Shown here piece by piece: positions 50,513-59,581 of a stretch of DNA of 64,000 bases. Source of the DNA: Gammaproteobacteria bacterium (GTDB taxonomy: Bacteria; Pseudomonadota; Gammaproteobacteria; Steroidobacterales; Foliamicaceae); contig WTGP01000019.1 in assembly GCA_011523505.1 (NCBI GenBank), forward strand, positions 404,404-468,403. Direction: 5' to 3'. Positions within the stretch are counted from its first letter, which is position 1. Every line of letters begins with the position of its first letter. Position numbers and translations under genes: made by a program. The notes below the pieces were generated by a model. That model was not told where the DNA came from. It did not search any database and saw only the letters and a list, made by a program, of their open reading frames with translations.

Positions 50513-52027
50513 ATGGCAGAAGCTGATCCCCTTAAGCCAATCTCGGCGTTTGCTCGGTTGGGTTTGAAGCGAGCCGTTACTGGGCTGATCGATGAGATTG
50601 CCTCTCTTTACGCGAGCGACCAAATTCCGTGGGTAATCGGCTACAGCGGGGGCAAGGATTCGACCGCAACGCTCCAGTTGGTTTGGTTGGCCCTATTGAA
50701 GCTGCCGAAGGACAGGCGGACTAAGCCCGTATACGTTATCAGCACTGATACTCTGGTCGAGAATCCGGTCGTTGCGCTTTGGGTATCCAAATCTCTCGAT
50801 AAGATGGGGGATGCGGCACGGAAACAGGGACTTCCCCTCACGGCGCACCGCCTGACACCGGAGACCGAGAACACTTTCTGGGTCAATCTGATCGGTCGCG
50901 GTTATCCCGCTCCTCGACCCAAGTTCCGTTGGTGTACACAACGCCTCAAAATCCAGCCGTCCACCAATTTCATCCGAACGGTGGTACAGACCCACGGCGA
51001 GGCGGTCCTGGTGCTCGGCTCCCGCAAGGCCGAGAGCCAGAAGCGTGCAAAAGTCATGGAGAAGTTTGAAAGTAAGCGAGTGCGCAAAAACCTGAGCCCG
51101 AACGGCAGCTTGCCCAATTCCTTTGTTTACACGCCGATCGAAGACTGGAGTAACGACGACGTATGGTTGTTCCTCATGCAGATCAATAACCCATGGGGAT
51201 TCACGAACAAAGCTCTCCTGACCATGTACCAAGGTGCTTCTGCAGACGGTGAATGTCCTCTTGTAGTTGATACGACCACGCCGAGCTGTGGCGACAGCCG
51301 CTTTGGCTGCTGGGTGTGCACGCTTGTTGAGAAAGACAAGTCAATGCAGGCTATGATTCAGAACGACGATGAAAAGGAGTGGATGCTCCCTCTCCTGCAA
51401 CTTCGTAACGAACTTGATCCGCCTAAAACACCCGAAACAGATCGTCCGTTGCGGGATTTTCGTAGATCAAGTGGCGCGGTACAGTTATTCTACGACCGTC
51501 CTATTCCCGGTCCCTACACGCAGCAAGCTCGTGCGGACTGGCTTGTTAAGGTTCTTCGCGCTCAACAATATATTAGAGTGCATGGTCCTGCAGAGGTCCG
51601 TGACATCGAATTGATCAGCCTCGCGGAACTTGAGGAAATTCGCCGCATTTGGGTAGTCGAGAAACACGAATTAGAGGATCTACTGCCGCGCCTTTACGAA
51701 GAGGCGCTTGCCAAGCCTTATCCGGGCAGCAACTTGGACGACAACCCAATTTTCGGACTTGGGGAAATGGATGTGCTTCGGGACATATGCGATGGGAACG
51801 AGCTGCATTACCAGCTTGTGCGGGAACTTCTTTCGGTCCAGAAAAAATATAAGCCCATGTTGCGTCGTGCCGGCCTCTTCAAGGCGATGGATCAAGCTTT
51901 CCATCGGCATTTCTACGACCACGAGGAAGATGCAGTTGTGCGCGCACGGGCCAGAAGCAAAGCACTGGAGGAAGCGCGAGGGCTTGCGTCGCACGACGAT
52001 ATGAACGCAAATCCGGAAACAGCCTGA
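50513..52027 (+). CDS. dndC: DNA phosphorothioation protein DndC (PAPS-reductase-like, Fe-S)
   Basis: 504 residues. PP-loop ATP pyrophosphatase motif GYSGGKDST (43-51) of the PAPS reductase family, followed by KFRWCTQRLKI and the Cys cluster SCGDSRFGCWVCTL that binds a 4Fe-4S cluster; VLGSRKAES is also family-like. DndC activates the DNA backbone phosphate, accepting sulfur from DndA. It lies 30 nt before dndD in the dndC-D-E order. Confidence 0.95.
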   Translation: MAEADPLKPISAFARLGLKRAVTGLIDEIASLYASDQIPWVIGYSGGKDSTATLQLVWLALLKLPKDRRTKPVYVISTDTLVENPVVALWVSKSLDKMGDAARKQGLPLTAHRLTPETENTFWVNLIGRGYPAPRPKFRWCTQRLKIQPSTNFIRTVVQTHGEAVLVLGSRKAESQKRAKVMEKFESKRVRKNLSPNGSLPNSFVYTPIEDWSNDDVWLFLMQINNPWGFTNKALLTMYQGASADGECPLVVDTTTPSCGDSRFGCWVCTLVEKDKSMQAMIQNDDEKEWMLPLLQLRNELDPPKTPETDRPLRDFRRSSGAVQLFYDRPIPGPYTQQARADWLVKVLRAQQYIRVHGPAEVRDIELISLAELEEIRRIWVVEKHELEDLLPRLYEEALAKPYPGSNLDDNPIFGLGEMDVLRDICDGNELHYQLVRELLSVQKKYKPMLRRAGLFKAMDQAFHRHFYDHEEDAVVRARARSKALEEARGLASHDDMNANPETA

Positions 52028-52057
52028 ACCTACCTCAGTGGGTGAAATTGTCAAGCC

Positions 52058-54049
52058 ATGATTCTAGATGAGATCGTCCTGCATAACTTTGGGCTTTATG
52101 CCGAACGCCAGGTGGTTACACTCACGCCAACTGGCCGCGATCAACCGATCATCCTTTTCGGCGGGCTCAACGGCCACGGAAAGACGACCGTGTTGGATGC
52201 TCTCCAGCTTTGCCTCTACGGCCCATTAGCACAGCTTTCCAACCGGAACGGACAGTCGTATAAAAGCTACCTGTCCCAGAGCGTTCACCGAGGTCTCAAC
52301 GGTGGCGAGGCGGCCGTTGAGTTGGCGTTCCGTCACACGGTAGGCGGCGAGGAGGCCCGCTACCGTTTACGCCGGTCATGGAGCAATTCAACCAGCGGTT
52401 GCCGCGAGCACTTTGAGGTGCACAAGAACCGGCGTCGAGACAAACTGCTGGCTCAGAATTGGGGTAGTCAAGTTGAGGAATTTCTCCCCCCGAATATTGC
52501 CAGTCTTTTCCTCTTCGATGGCGAACAGGTACAAAATTACGCCGCTCAGGATAATTCCGGACAGTTAATCGGAACGGCCATACGCAACCTACTTGGGCTC
52601 GATGTTGTTGATCAACTGGAAAAGGATCTCCAGACGTACCGTCGCCGCAAGCGTAAAGAAGACCGAAAGGATCCAGGTCGAGACCAGATCGAGCAAATTG
52701 AAGCGCAACTCAGCGACCAGCGTTCAAGGTTGGCGGGCCTGAAGCAAGAGCAGGAGTCATTGTCAGCTATGCGTATTGAGCCTTCCCGGGACCGCCTTCG
52801 GGTAATCGAGGGGGAGTACCGGCGGCTAGGGGGGGAGCTTTACGACCGGAGGCTGGAAATTGAGCGGGATGCTGAGGAGGCGGAGCGTGTTTTCGATGAT
52901 TGCTCCACACGATTGCGAGAGTTGGTGGCGGACGAGTTACCGCTGCTGCTAATCCACGAACTACTGCATGATGTCAGCAGGCGCGATCTTGCCGAACAGG
53001 AGACCCGTCACTCGCGGGTCCTTGCTGCCGTCCTAAAGCAGCGCGATAAGCAACTGCTGAAGGTAATGCGTCAGCAGGATATCGCTGCTAAAGATGTCAA
53101 GGACATTGCCGCGCACTTGGGCGCGGATCGCCGGAGGCGCGACGAAATTGGCAAGCGAAACACCATACTGAACTTGCGGACCGATACTCGAGGAGAGTTG
53201 GGCGCGTTGACTGCCAATAGACTTGGGGAGTTGAAACATAGGGCCAACTCGGAGTTGGAGCGGTGGATGAATTCCAAAGAGCGGGTATCCCATATGCGGA
53301 GCTTGTTGGCCAGCATTCCTGAAGATGACGCGATTGCCAATATTGTGGGCCGTAGGGAGAAGCTAATTCAGGACATTGCGGCTCTTACTGCCCGCTACAA
53401 GGCACAACAGGAGGAAGTTGAGCGTCTGCAGCGGCAAGTCGAACGTAGCGAGGAGACCTTGTTTCGCTCTCTTGAGGCGGAGGCGGAGGCGGAGGGTGTA
53501 CGCCAAGACCGCAGCCGCATTCTTCGTCACGCAGCACGAGTCCAAAAGACGCTTGGTGCGTTTCGCAGGGATGTAATTGAACGGCACATACGCAAGATTG
53601 AACGGCTCGTCTTGGAGAGTTACCAGCATTTACTCCGTAAGGCGTCTCTTGTTACTCGTCTCGAGATTGACCCGGAAACCTTCGCCGTTTGGCTCTATGA
53701 TCGGCAGGGAATTGTAATGAGTGCCGAGCGCCTGTCTGCCGGCGAGCGCCAACTGCTCGCGATTGCCCTGTTGTGGGGTTTTGCGAAGACATCCGGACGG
53801 CCCCTGCCGACCGCCATCGATACGCCCCTAGGCCGGCTGGACACCGGACACAGGAGGCATCTCGTCGAGCGGTATTTTCCCTTCGTCAGCCATCAGGTCA
53901 TTTTGTTCTCCACGGACGAGGAAATCATCGGGCCGCATCTTGATAGGCTTCGCCCCTTTATTGGCCGCAGTTACCGGCTCGCATACGATGACGCGAGCGG
54001 AAGCACCAGAATCGAAAATGGGTACTTCGACGGAGCGGCAGTTACATGA
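52058..54049 (+). CDS. dndD: DNA phosphorothioation protein DndD (SMC-like ATPase)
   Basis: 663 residues. Walker A GGLNGHGKTT (35-44) at the N-terminus, FLFDGEQVQNYA, a long coiled coil (about 200-290 and 430-500), then ABC signature ERLSAGERQLLAIALLWG and Walker B region AIDTPLGRLDTGHR near the C-terminus. Related to Rad50/SbcC. It nicks or opens DNA for sulfur insertion together with DndC and DndE. It overlaps dndE by 4 nt (ATGA). Confidence 0.95.
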   Translation: MILDEIVLHNFGLYAERQVVTLTPTGRDQPIILFGGLNGHGKTTVLDALQLCLYGPLAQLSNRNGQSYKSYLSQSVHRGLNGGEAAVELAFRHTVGGEEARYRLRRSWSNSTSGCREHFEVHKNRRRDKLLAQNWGSQVEEFLPPNIASLFLFDGEQVQNYAAQDNSGQLIGTAIRNLLGLDVVDQLEKDLQTYRRRKRKEDRKDPGRDQIEQIEAQLSDQRSRLAGLKQEQESLSAMRIEPSRDRLRVIEGEYRRLGGELYDRRLEIERDAEEAERVFDDCSTRLRELVADELPLLLIHELLHDVSRRDLAEQETRHSRVLAAVLKQRDKQLLKVMRQQDIAAKDVKDIAAHLGADRRRRDEIGKRNTILNLRTDTRGELGALTANRLGELKHRANSELERWMNSKERVSHMRSLLASIPEDDAIANIVGRREKLIQDIAALTARYKAQQEEVERLQRQVERSEETLFRSLEAEAEAEGVRQDRSRILRHAARVQKTLGAFRRDVIERHIRKIERLVLESYQHLLRKASLVTRLEIDPETFAVWLYDRQGIVMSAERLSAGERQLLAIALLWGFAKTSGRPLPTAIDTPLGRLDTGHRRHLVERYFPFVSHQVILFSTDEEIIGPHLDRLRPFIGRSYRLAYDDASGSTRIENGYFDGAAVT

Positions 54050-54465
54050 CGGGCATTGATACAGTAAAGGTTTCCCAAGGGGCAAAACACCAACTCATCA
54101 AGCTCAAACGAGTAACCGGCATCCAGCATTGGAACGTGCTGTGTCGCTGGGGATTTTGCCTGTCGCTCGCGGAGTCTGGCGCTCCGCCGGCAAGCAAACT
54201 TCGGCTCGACAGCAACGTTGAAATGAGTTGGCGCGTATTCGGAGGACGCCACGCCGACCTCTACTTGGCGGCTCTCAAGGAAAGGATGTGTCGTGATGAC
54301 GTGCCCATCAATGCGCGAACGATCTCACAGCAGTTTCGCTTACATCTGCACCGTGGGATCTCGTATCTGGCTGACGGGAACAAGGTTAGCGATATCGCTG
54401 ATCTAGTGCGCCTGACCGTTAATTCCCGCCGGCCGCCAGAGACATCTCGCAACGCTTTCTCTTGA
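54046..54465 (+). CDS. dndE: DNA phosphorothioation protein DndE
   Basis: 139 residues, the usual DndE size range (about 110-140). The pattern LKRVTGIQHWNVLCRWGFCLSLAE followed by EMSWRVFGGRHADLYLAALKERM is the DndE signature. DndE forms a tetramer that binds nicked DNA in the phosphorothioation complex. Last gene of the dndCDE operon and last gene of the island; a truncated SnoaL-like gene lies convergent just after it. Confidence 0.94.
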   Translation: MTGIDTVKVSQGAKHQLIKLKRVTGIQHWNVLCRWGFCLSLAESGAPPASKLRLDSNVEMSWRVFGGRHADLYLAALKERMCRDDVPINARTISQQFRLHLHRGISYLADGNKVSDIADLVRLTVNSRRPPETSRNAFS

Positions 54466-54846
54466 TAGCCGGGGTCTACCACCGCAGTCCTACTGTTCAC
54501 AAGCATGTGGTAGGGGCGGGCGCTGTCCGATCATACGTAGTAAAACTACGAATACCGCAATTAGTCCTCCATGCGTTGCGCGTCGCGCCGCTTGAATGCG
54601 TCGAAGATGCCTTGGATGAACTTCAAGACTTCATGTTGTCCAGCTAGCTGGTTCATGTTGTTCCCCGCACGTCCAGAAAACACGGTCAATCCGGCGAAGA
54701 CCGACGCCCCAAAAAATATTGCACGGTGTATTGATGCTTCAGGCCCACTTTGAACCGCAGCGTGCTTGCGGGACAGCCCACTAATTCTCCTAAAATCGCG
54801 CAAGGAGATTCTCGGCCGAGGTAGTGCCGTGTCAAGCGAGGATGTC
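54466..54846. other. 381-bp junction between dndE and mvaD
   Basis: Holds the truncated SnoaL-like copy (54561-54656, minus strand) and, before mvaD, a weak promoter-like pair (TTGCGG 54766-54771 with TAAAAT 54791-54796, 19-nt spacing). Here the DNA returns to chromosomal GC. Nothing else is recognisable. Confidence 0.5.
54561..54656 (-). pseudogene. Truncated SnoaL-like gene, first 31 codons only
   Basis: Starts MNQLAGQHEV and ends RRDAQRMED at a TAA (54558-54560 boundary as read). 19 of 31 residues match the intact SnoaL-like protein at 29328-29747 (MNRRAGQHE..., ...GMED), after which similarity stops abruptly. It points leftward into the dndE 3' end, so the island edge appears to have removed the rest of the gene. 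Probably non-functional. Confidence 0.7.
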
Positions 54847-55815
54847 ATGCAGGGCAGCGCCATCGCGCACCCCAACGTAGCGCTGGTGAAATACTGGGGC
54901 AAGCGCCCGGCCCGCGGCAACCTGCCGGCCATGGGGTCGCTGTCGCTGTCTCTGGGGTTTCTGGCGACCCGCACTACGGTGCGCTTTGACCCGGACGGGG
55001 GGCAGGACACGCTGACCCTGAACGGGCGCCGAAACTCCAGGGACCTCAAACGGATGCAGGATTGCCTGGCGCCCCTGCGGCGCCGGGCCGCCGGGTACGG
55101 ATCCGCGACGGTGGACTCGCGCAACGACTTTCCTACCGGTGCGGGCCTGGCTTCGTCCGCCTCCGGGATGGCGGCGCTGGCCCTGGCCGGCGCATCGGCG
55201 CTTGGCCTGGCGGAAGACCTTGACCTGGTCGGGCGGTCGGCAATGGCGGGTTCGGGGTCCGCGCCCCGATCACTGCATGGCGGAGTCGTGTTGCTGTCGA
55301 TCGATCCGGAGGGAAGCTGGTCCTGCAAGTCGCTGCTTCGGCCGGAGGAATGGCCGCTGAAGGTTGCGGTAGCAGTCACGCAAACCGGTCCCAAGCAAAC
55401 AGACTCCCGCGCGGGCATGGAGCTCACCCGGCGCACGTCGCCCTTCTACAAGGGCTGGCTCGGAAGCCAGAAGGCCGACCTTGAGGATGCCCGCCGCGCC
55501 GTGGCGCAACGTGACTTCGGGTGCCTTGCCGAGCTGTCCGAAGGCAATTGCCTGAGAATGCACGCCGCCGCCATGGGTGCAACGCCCCCCCTGATGTACT
55601 TCAATGGCGCAACGGTAGAGTGCATGCACCGGGTCAGAGACCTGGCGCGCGATGGCCGGCCGGTGTTCTTTACCGTGGACGCGGGACCGCAGGTCAAGGC
55701 GGTCTGTCTTCCGGACGTGTTCGATGAAGTATGCGATGCGCTGGGCCAGGTTCCCGGAGTGCAACAGGTGCTCAGCGGCGATCTGGGCGGTGGAGCGCGG
55801 CTCGTCCCGGGCTAG
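54847..55815 (+). CDS. mvaD: Diphosphomevalonate decarboxylase
   Basis: 322 residues, GHMP kinase fold. AIAHPNVALVKYWGKR at the start, LPAMGSLSLSL, FPTGAGLASSASGMAALA (ATP-binding loop), SGSAPRSLHGG and FTVDAGPQVKA, where the Asp is the catalytic one. It converts diphosphomevalonate to isopentenyl diphosphate. ATG 54847 has GAGG 5 nt upstream; a GTG at 54829 is also possible. It is followed within a few bases by phosphomevalonate kinase, so the two form an operon of the lower mevalonate route. Confidence 0.93.
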   Translation: MQGSAIAHPNVALVKYWGKRPARGNLPAMGSLSLSLGFLATRTTVRFDPDGGQDTLTLNGRRNSRDLKRMQDCLAPLRRRAAGYGSATVDSRNDFPTGAGLASSASGMAALALAGASALGLAEDLDLVGRSAMAGSGSAPRSLHGGVVLLSIDPEGSWSCKSLLRPEEWPLKVAVAVTQTGPKQTDSRAGMELTRRTSPFYKGWLGSQKADLEDARRAVAQRDFGCLAELSEGNCLRMHAAAMGATPPLMYFNGATVECMHRVRDLARDGRPVFFTVDAGPQVKAVCLPDVFDEVCDALGQVPGVQQVLSGDLGGGARLVPG

Positions 55816-55832
55816 TGCCGTGACACGGCACT
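55814..55832. repeat. 19-bp perfect palindrome at the mvaD/phosphomevalonate kinase junction
   Basis: AGTGCCGTG-A-CACGGCACT: 9-bp arms 55814-55822 and 55824-55832. It overlaps the mvaD stop codon and the possible GTG start (55820) of the next gene, so it could form a hairpin that sets coupling between them. Confidence 0.55.
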
Positions 55833-55843
55833 CGCAGTCCCCG

Positions 55844-56791
55844 ATGCCGGTTTCCGGGATTCGCGCCCGGGCCCCGGGCAAGCTGTTTCTTTCCGGCGAG
55901 TACGCCGTACTGCAAGGCGCCCCGGCGATAGCCTGCGCCATTGGCAGGCATGTCGAGGCGAGCTTTCTTTCCGGCGACACCACAGAGGACGCCGAAGCCA
56001 CGCGCTGGCGGCAGGCGGCGCGGGGCCTTTTGCTTCGGTATGGTCTGGACCCGGCGCCGGCCGGCCGGCCGCTTGAAATCGACAGCCGCGCGCTGTACTC
56101 GGCTGGCGGAATCAAGTTCGGCTTCGGATCCAGCGCCGCCGTGGCGGTCGCGGTATCCGGCTTGCTGCTTGCGGCGCAGGACCGCCTGGCCCGTTCCGCC
56201 GACCGGTTGCGCATCGCCGATGAATTGCACAGGGCGCTTCAGGGCCCCGGAGGCAGCGGCGTTGACGTGGCGGCGAGCCTGCACGGCGGGGTGATTGCAG
56301 TGGAAGGCGATCGGGTGGAGAGCCTGCGCTGGCCCGAGGGCCTTCATTGCGAGGTGATCTTCACCGGCCGGGACGCGGACACCGCTCACGCCATCGGGCG
56401 TTTCCACGAAGCATTGCGGGGCGGAGAACGAGCGGCCGTCAAGGAACTGTGCGTGGCCGCGGACGCGGTCAGGCGTGCATGGAACCGGGGCGCCGATAGA
56501 GTGCTAGCCGCCGTGCAGGAATACGCCGCGGTGTGGCGGAAACTGGATCGCTCGGCCGGACTGGGCGTTTTCAGCCGCGAGCATCTGCGATTGGAAAGTC
56601 TGGCGCGCGCCGCGGACTGCGTATACAAGCCGTCCGGGTCCGGCGGCGGCGACTGCGGCCTGGCCTTCTCGACCGACCGGGGGAAACTGGACGCGCTGCG
56701 CGGGTCCGCGCGGGAAGCGGGGTTCCCGCCGCTGGCGGTCGATCTTGGCGTGGAGGGCTTGCGGGTCCGGCGTCAGTCCGGCCGCGCGTAG
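55844..56791 (+). CDS. Phosphomevalonate kinase-like GHMP kinase
   Basis: 315 residues. [24 protein letters not shown] is the GHMP motif I of phosphomevalonate kinases, KFGFGSSAAVAVAVSG the P-loop motif II, and YKPSGSGGGDCGLAF the C-terminal motif III. It phosphorylates phosphomevalonate before MvaD acts. ATG 55844 is chosen; a GTG at 55820 just after the mvaD stop is an alternative. A mevalonate kinase cannot be fully excluded. No mevalonate kinase, HMG-CoA reductase or IPP isomerase gene was found in the window. Confidence 0.85.
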   Translation: MPVSGIRARAPGKLFLSGEYAVLQGAPAIACAIGRHVEASFLSGDTTEDAEATRWRQAARGLLLRYGLDPAPAGRPLEIDSRALYSAGGIKFGFGSSAAVAVAVSGLLLAAQDRLARSADRLRIADELHRALQGPGGSGVDVAASLHGGVIAVEGDRVESLRWPEGLHCEVIFTGRDADTAHAIGRFHEALRGGERAAVKELCVAADAVRRAWNRGADRVLAAVQEYAAVWRKLDRSAGLGVFSREHLRLESLARAADCVYKPSGSGGGDCGLAFSTDRGKLDALRGSAREAGFPPLAVDLGVEGLRVRRQSGRA

Positions 56792-56802
56792 TGCTTCACG
56801 CC

Positions 56803-57294
56803 CTAGTCCGTTACCTCTACTGTAATGACTTCGGACATTACCGGCGGGTCGTGCGGGATGTGCAGATCGTCGCCCAGCAGCAACTGCAGCGTATGGGTGC
56901 CGGGTTCCAATGACAGCTCAACGCTGGTCTGGGCCAGGCCGAAGTGCATATGGGCGTCGTCGGTGATGATCGGCAGGTCCATGCGCGGCAAGGGGGTGTT
57001 CACCAGCAGGTGATGATGTCCCGTGTGCTCGCCGATCTCACCGGCGGGCAGCAAGTCCATGCCCTCCAGTCCGAACTCCACCGTGAAGGGGGAAGTAAGC
57101 GCGGCGCCGTCCCCGGGGGAGACGAACCATACGCGCGCGCCTTCGGGCGAGGGCTTGCGCGGAGGCAGCGCGACTTCAGGCGCCGGCTCCGGCGCGCTCG
57201 CCGCATCCGCGTCCGGCGCGGCCTCTTCCTCGGGGCTTCCGCAGGAACATAGAAGCGCTGCTGCCAGCAGCACTGCGAAAGTGGTTCTGTTCAT
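56803..57294 (-). CDS. DUF4399-like lipoprotein
   Basis: 163 residues. Lipoprotein signal MNRTTFAVLLAAALLCSCG (lipobox LCSC), an acidic/Pro-Ala linker, then a beta-rich domain with EHTGHHHLLVNTPLP and IITDDAHMHFG, His-rich motifs of DUF4399 proteins. It is likely anchored in the envelope; function unknown. Convergent with the phosphomevalonate kinase gene (11 nt apart). Confidence 0.82.
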   Translation of the reverse strand: MNRTTFAVLLAAALLCSCGSPEEEAAPDADAASAPEPAPEVALPPRKPSPEGARVWFVSPGDGAALTSPFTVEFGLEGMDLLPAGEIGEHTGHHHLLVNTPLPRMDLPIITDDAHMHFGLAQTSVELSLEPGTHTLQLLLGDDLHIPHDPPVMSEVITVEVTD

Positions 57295-57353
57295 GGACAA
57301 AGCGCTCGTCCTGGATAAATCGATCATAGCCTGACCTCCCGGGCCATGGTGTA

Positions 57354-58331
57354 CTACATGAGATCGCTTGCCGCCGCCCGCTCGTCAAGCAATTCCTCGC
57401 CAGTGATGCGTATTTTCTCCCGCGAGAAATCGTCCAGGTCCAATCCCCGCACGATTTCCCAGTCGCCGTCCTCGCAACGCACGGGAAAGGAGAAGAACAC
57501 CCCCTCGGGCGAACCGTAACTGCCGTCGCCGGGCACCGCCATGCTCACCCAGTCGCCGTCGGGCGTTCCGTGCGCCCAATCCCGCATGTGCTCGATTGCG
57601 GCGTTGGCGGCCGAGGCGGCGCTGGACGTGCCGCGCGCCTTGATTACGCTCGCGCCCCTCTGCTGCACGGTGGTGATGAATTCGCCCCGCGCCCAGTCCT
57701 GGTCGACCAGTTCCGCAGCCGCCTTGCCGTCCACGGTCGCCTGCGACAGGTCCGGATACTGGGTGGCGGAATGGTTGCCCCAGATGGTCATCCGCCTGAC
57801 GCTGCTGACGTGGTGGCCCGTGCGCGCCGCCAGTTGCGCGCAGGCGCGGTTGTGGTCCAGCCGGGTCATGGCCGAGAAATTGCGCGGATTCATGTCCGGC
57901 GCGTTCGACGATGCAATCAGGGCGTTGGTGTTCGCGGGGTTCCCCACGACAAGCACCCTGGCGTGCTCGTCGGCATGCTCGTTGAGCGCTGCTCCCTGCC
58001 GCGAGAATATGCGCGCGTTCCCGGTCAGGAGGTCGGAACGCTCCATGCCGGGTCCGCGTGGCTTTGCGCCGACGAGGAAAACATAGTCGGCGCCGCGGAA
58101 ACCCTCCTCCAGGCGGTCCGTGGCGACCACTTCCGCAAGCGAGTCGAAGGCGCAGTCCTCGAGTTCCATGGCGACGCCCTCAAGCGCCTGCATTGCGGGA
58201 GCGATTTCGATCAGCCGCAACGTGATCGACTGGCCATGGCCGAGGAGTTGTCCCGATGCGATGCGGAACGCGAGCTGGTAGCCGATCTGACCGGCCGCCC
58301 CGGTGATGGCGATCTGCGTGGATGCTGACAT
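57354..58331 (-). CDS. mdh: Malate dehydrogenase
   Basis: 325 residues, the long MDH type of many proteobacteria. NAD-binding [59 protein letters not shown] and the catalytic His in [12 protein letters not shown]. It interconverts malate and oxaloacetate in the TCA cycle. About 140 nt without a gene lie upstream before the next, divergent gene. Confidence 0.96.
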   Translation of the reverse strand: MSASTQIAITGAAGQIGYQLAFRIASGQLLGHGQSITLRLIEIAPAMQALEGVAMELEDCAFDSLAEVVATDRLEEGFRGADYVFLVGAKPRGPGMERSDLLTGNARIFSRQGAALNEHADEHARVLVVGNPANTNALIASSNAPDMNPRNFSAMTRLDHNRACAQLAARTGHHVSSVRRMTIWGNHSATQYPDLSQATVDGKAAAELVDQDWARGEFITTVQQRGASVIKARGTSSAASAANAAIEHMRDWAHGTPDGDWVSMAVPGDGSYGSPEGVFFSFPVRCEDGDWEIVRGLDLDDFSREKIRITGEELLDERAAASDLM

Positions 58332-58471
58332 TTCTCAAATGTTTGGGTCAGAGGACGGGCATTGTATCGCTGACGCATCCATTCGGGGGTCCAGCGGCAT
58401 CTATGTATCGAGTTTGGAATACGGCGTGAAGCCTTTGACGCGAGCCGCCGTTGACAGAGAGGATCACAGCT

Positions 58472-58891
58472 ATGAATTACAGAAAACCATTTCTCCCCGC
58501 CCTTGCCTGCGCTTTCGCCCTCGTAGCAGGGCCGTCCGGTGCCGACGCGATTTCAGACGCCGGAACGGCGCCGGGCATGGAACGGTTATCAAGCGACCAG
58601 ATCGGGGAACTCAAGGAACTGCTGATTGCCCATGGCATTCCACCCGCGCGCCAGTTGGCCGGGGAGATCGCCCAGGAATTAACCGGCAGCAACCGCGAGG
58701 CCGCAAAGGCGGCCCTTTTCCGTCCGCCCGCCGTGTATCCGCCGGGAGCCGCGCCGACGCCCGCTGCAGTTGTTCAGGCAGGGCAAAACCAGTCCGTCGA
58801 ACCCGCGCGCGCAATTGCGCCGCACGAAAACTCTTCGCCTCTTCGCAACTTGCTGCGAAAGGTCTTGCGCTTCCTGAATTTCCCCAACTAG
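58472..58891 (+). CDS. Small secreted protein of unknown function
   Basis: 139 residues with a signal peptide (MNYRKPFLPALACAFALVAGPSGADA). The mature part has a helix-rich start (SSDQIGELKELLIAHGIPPARQLAGEI), a Pro/Ala-rich middle and a basic C-terminal helix (NLLRKVLRFLNF). AGAGGA lies 9 nt before the ATG. No family recognised. Convergent with the next gene. Confidence 0.55.
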   Translation: MNYRKPFLPALACAFALVAGPSGADAISDAGTAPGMERLSSDQIGELKELLIAHGIPPARQLAGEIAQELTGSNREAAKAALFRPPAVYPPGAAPTPAAVVQAGQNQSVEPARAIAPHENSSPLRNLLRKVLRFLNFPN

Positions 58892-58957
58892 AAGGCGACG
58901 CCGCGCGGGACATGCCGCGAGGGACATGCCCTCGCCCCCCGGGCGTTCCGGGCAAGC

Positions 58958-59308
58958 TTAGTCTTCGCTCTGGTTGATTTCGTTCCACAGGCGGATCTGC
59001 TCGTTCATCTGATCCGCCAGTTGTTGCTCCCGGTCAATGGAACCGTCATAACGCCGGACAAACAACTCCTTGCGTTCGTCGGTCTTGGAGTCCTCGTCCA
59101 GAGACTCGAAGTCTTCGTCAAGACACTTTCGATATCCTTCCAACGCCGTCTGAAATTCCCGAAACTCGGCGATCGCGGCCTTGAATTCATCCAGAGTCAT
59201 TTCCTCCGCATTCGGCGTCGTGGGCTCATCGGGATAGTCGCACCCCGCCCAGGCCGGTCCGGCTGCCAGAACCAGAGTCATTACGGAAAGTGTGGCGATA
59301 CGTTGCAT
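58958..59308 (-). CDS. Small exported acidic protein of unknown function
   Basis: 116 residues. Signal peptide (MQRIATLSVMTLVLAAGPAWA) with AGGAGG 5-6 nt upstream. The mature protein is acidic with a long predicted helical or coiled-coil stretch (EEMTLDEFKAAIAEFREFQTALEGYRKCLD) and two Cys. It is probably periplasmic; no family recognised. Confidence 0.65.
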   Translation of the reverse strand: MQRIATLSVMTLVLAAGPAWAGCDYPDEPTTPNAEEMTLDEFKAAIAEFREFQTALEGYRKCLDEDFESLDEDSKTDERKELFVRRYDGSIDREQQLADQMNEQIRLWNEINQSED

Positions 59309-59581
59309 TGTTTCCTCCTTCGAACAGCCTGCTTCCACGGCGGGCCACGCGGCATTGCCCGTGCGCCGATGGGCCAATAGCGGGCCGTTGGCCGGCCCAT
59401 TATGCCCGAAGGCCGTGCGCCACAAAATTGACACGACACCAGTGCCGGTGCGCTTACAATTGGCAGCCGCACAGCGCCGCCATCGCGTGGATTCACCGAC
59501 AGGTCACCCCTCGAAATGCAACCTCTTCGTACCAGCGCGGCGTCCTTCCGGTAGGTCTGTCTCACGGAGCGCGGAGCGCCA

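Noticed and set aside
41288..54831. AGTGCCGTG as possible direct repeats (attachment sites) flanking the Dnd island (41288 and 54823)
   Set aside because: The same 9-mer also occurs inside unrelated genes and gaps (near 7243, 14148, 42232 on the other strand, 55814), so it is a common word in this GC-rich DNA.
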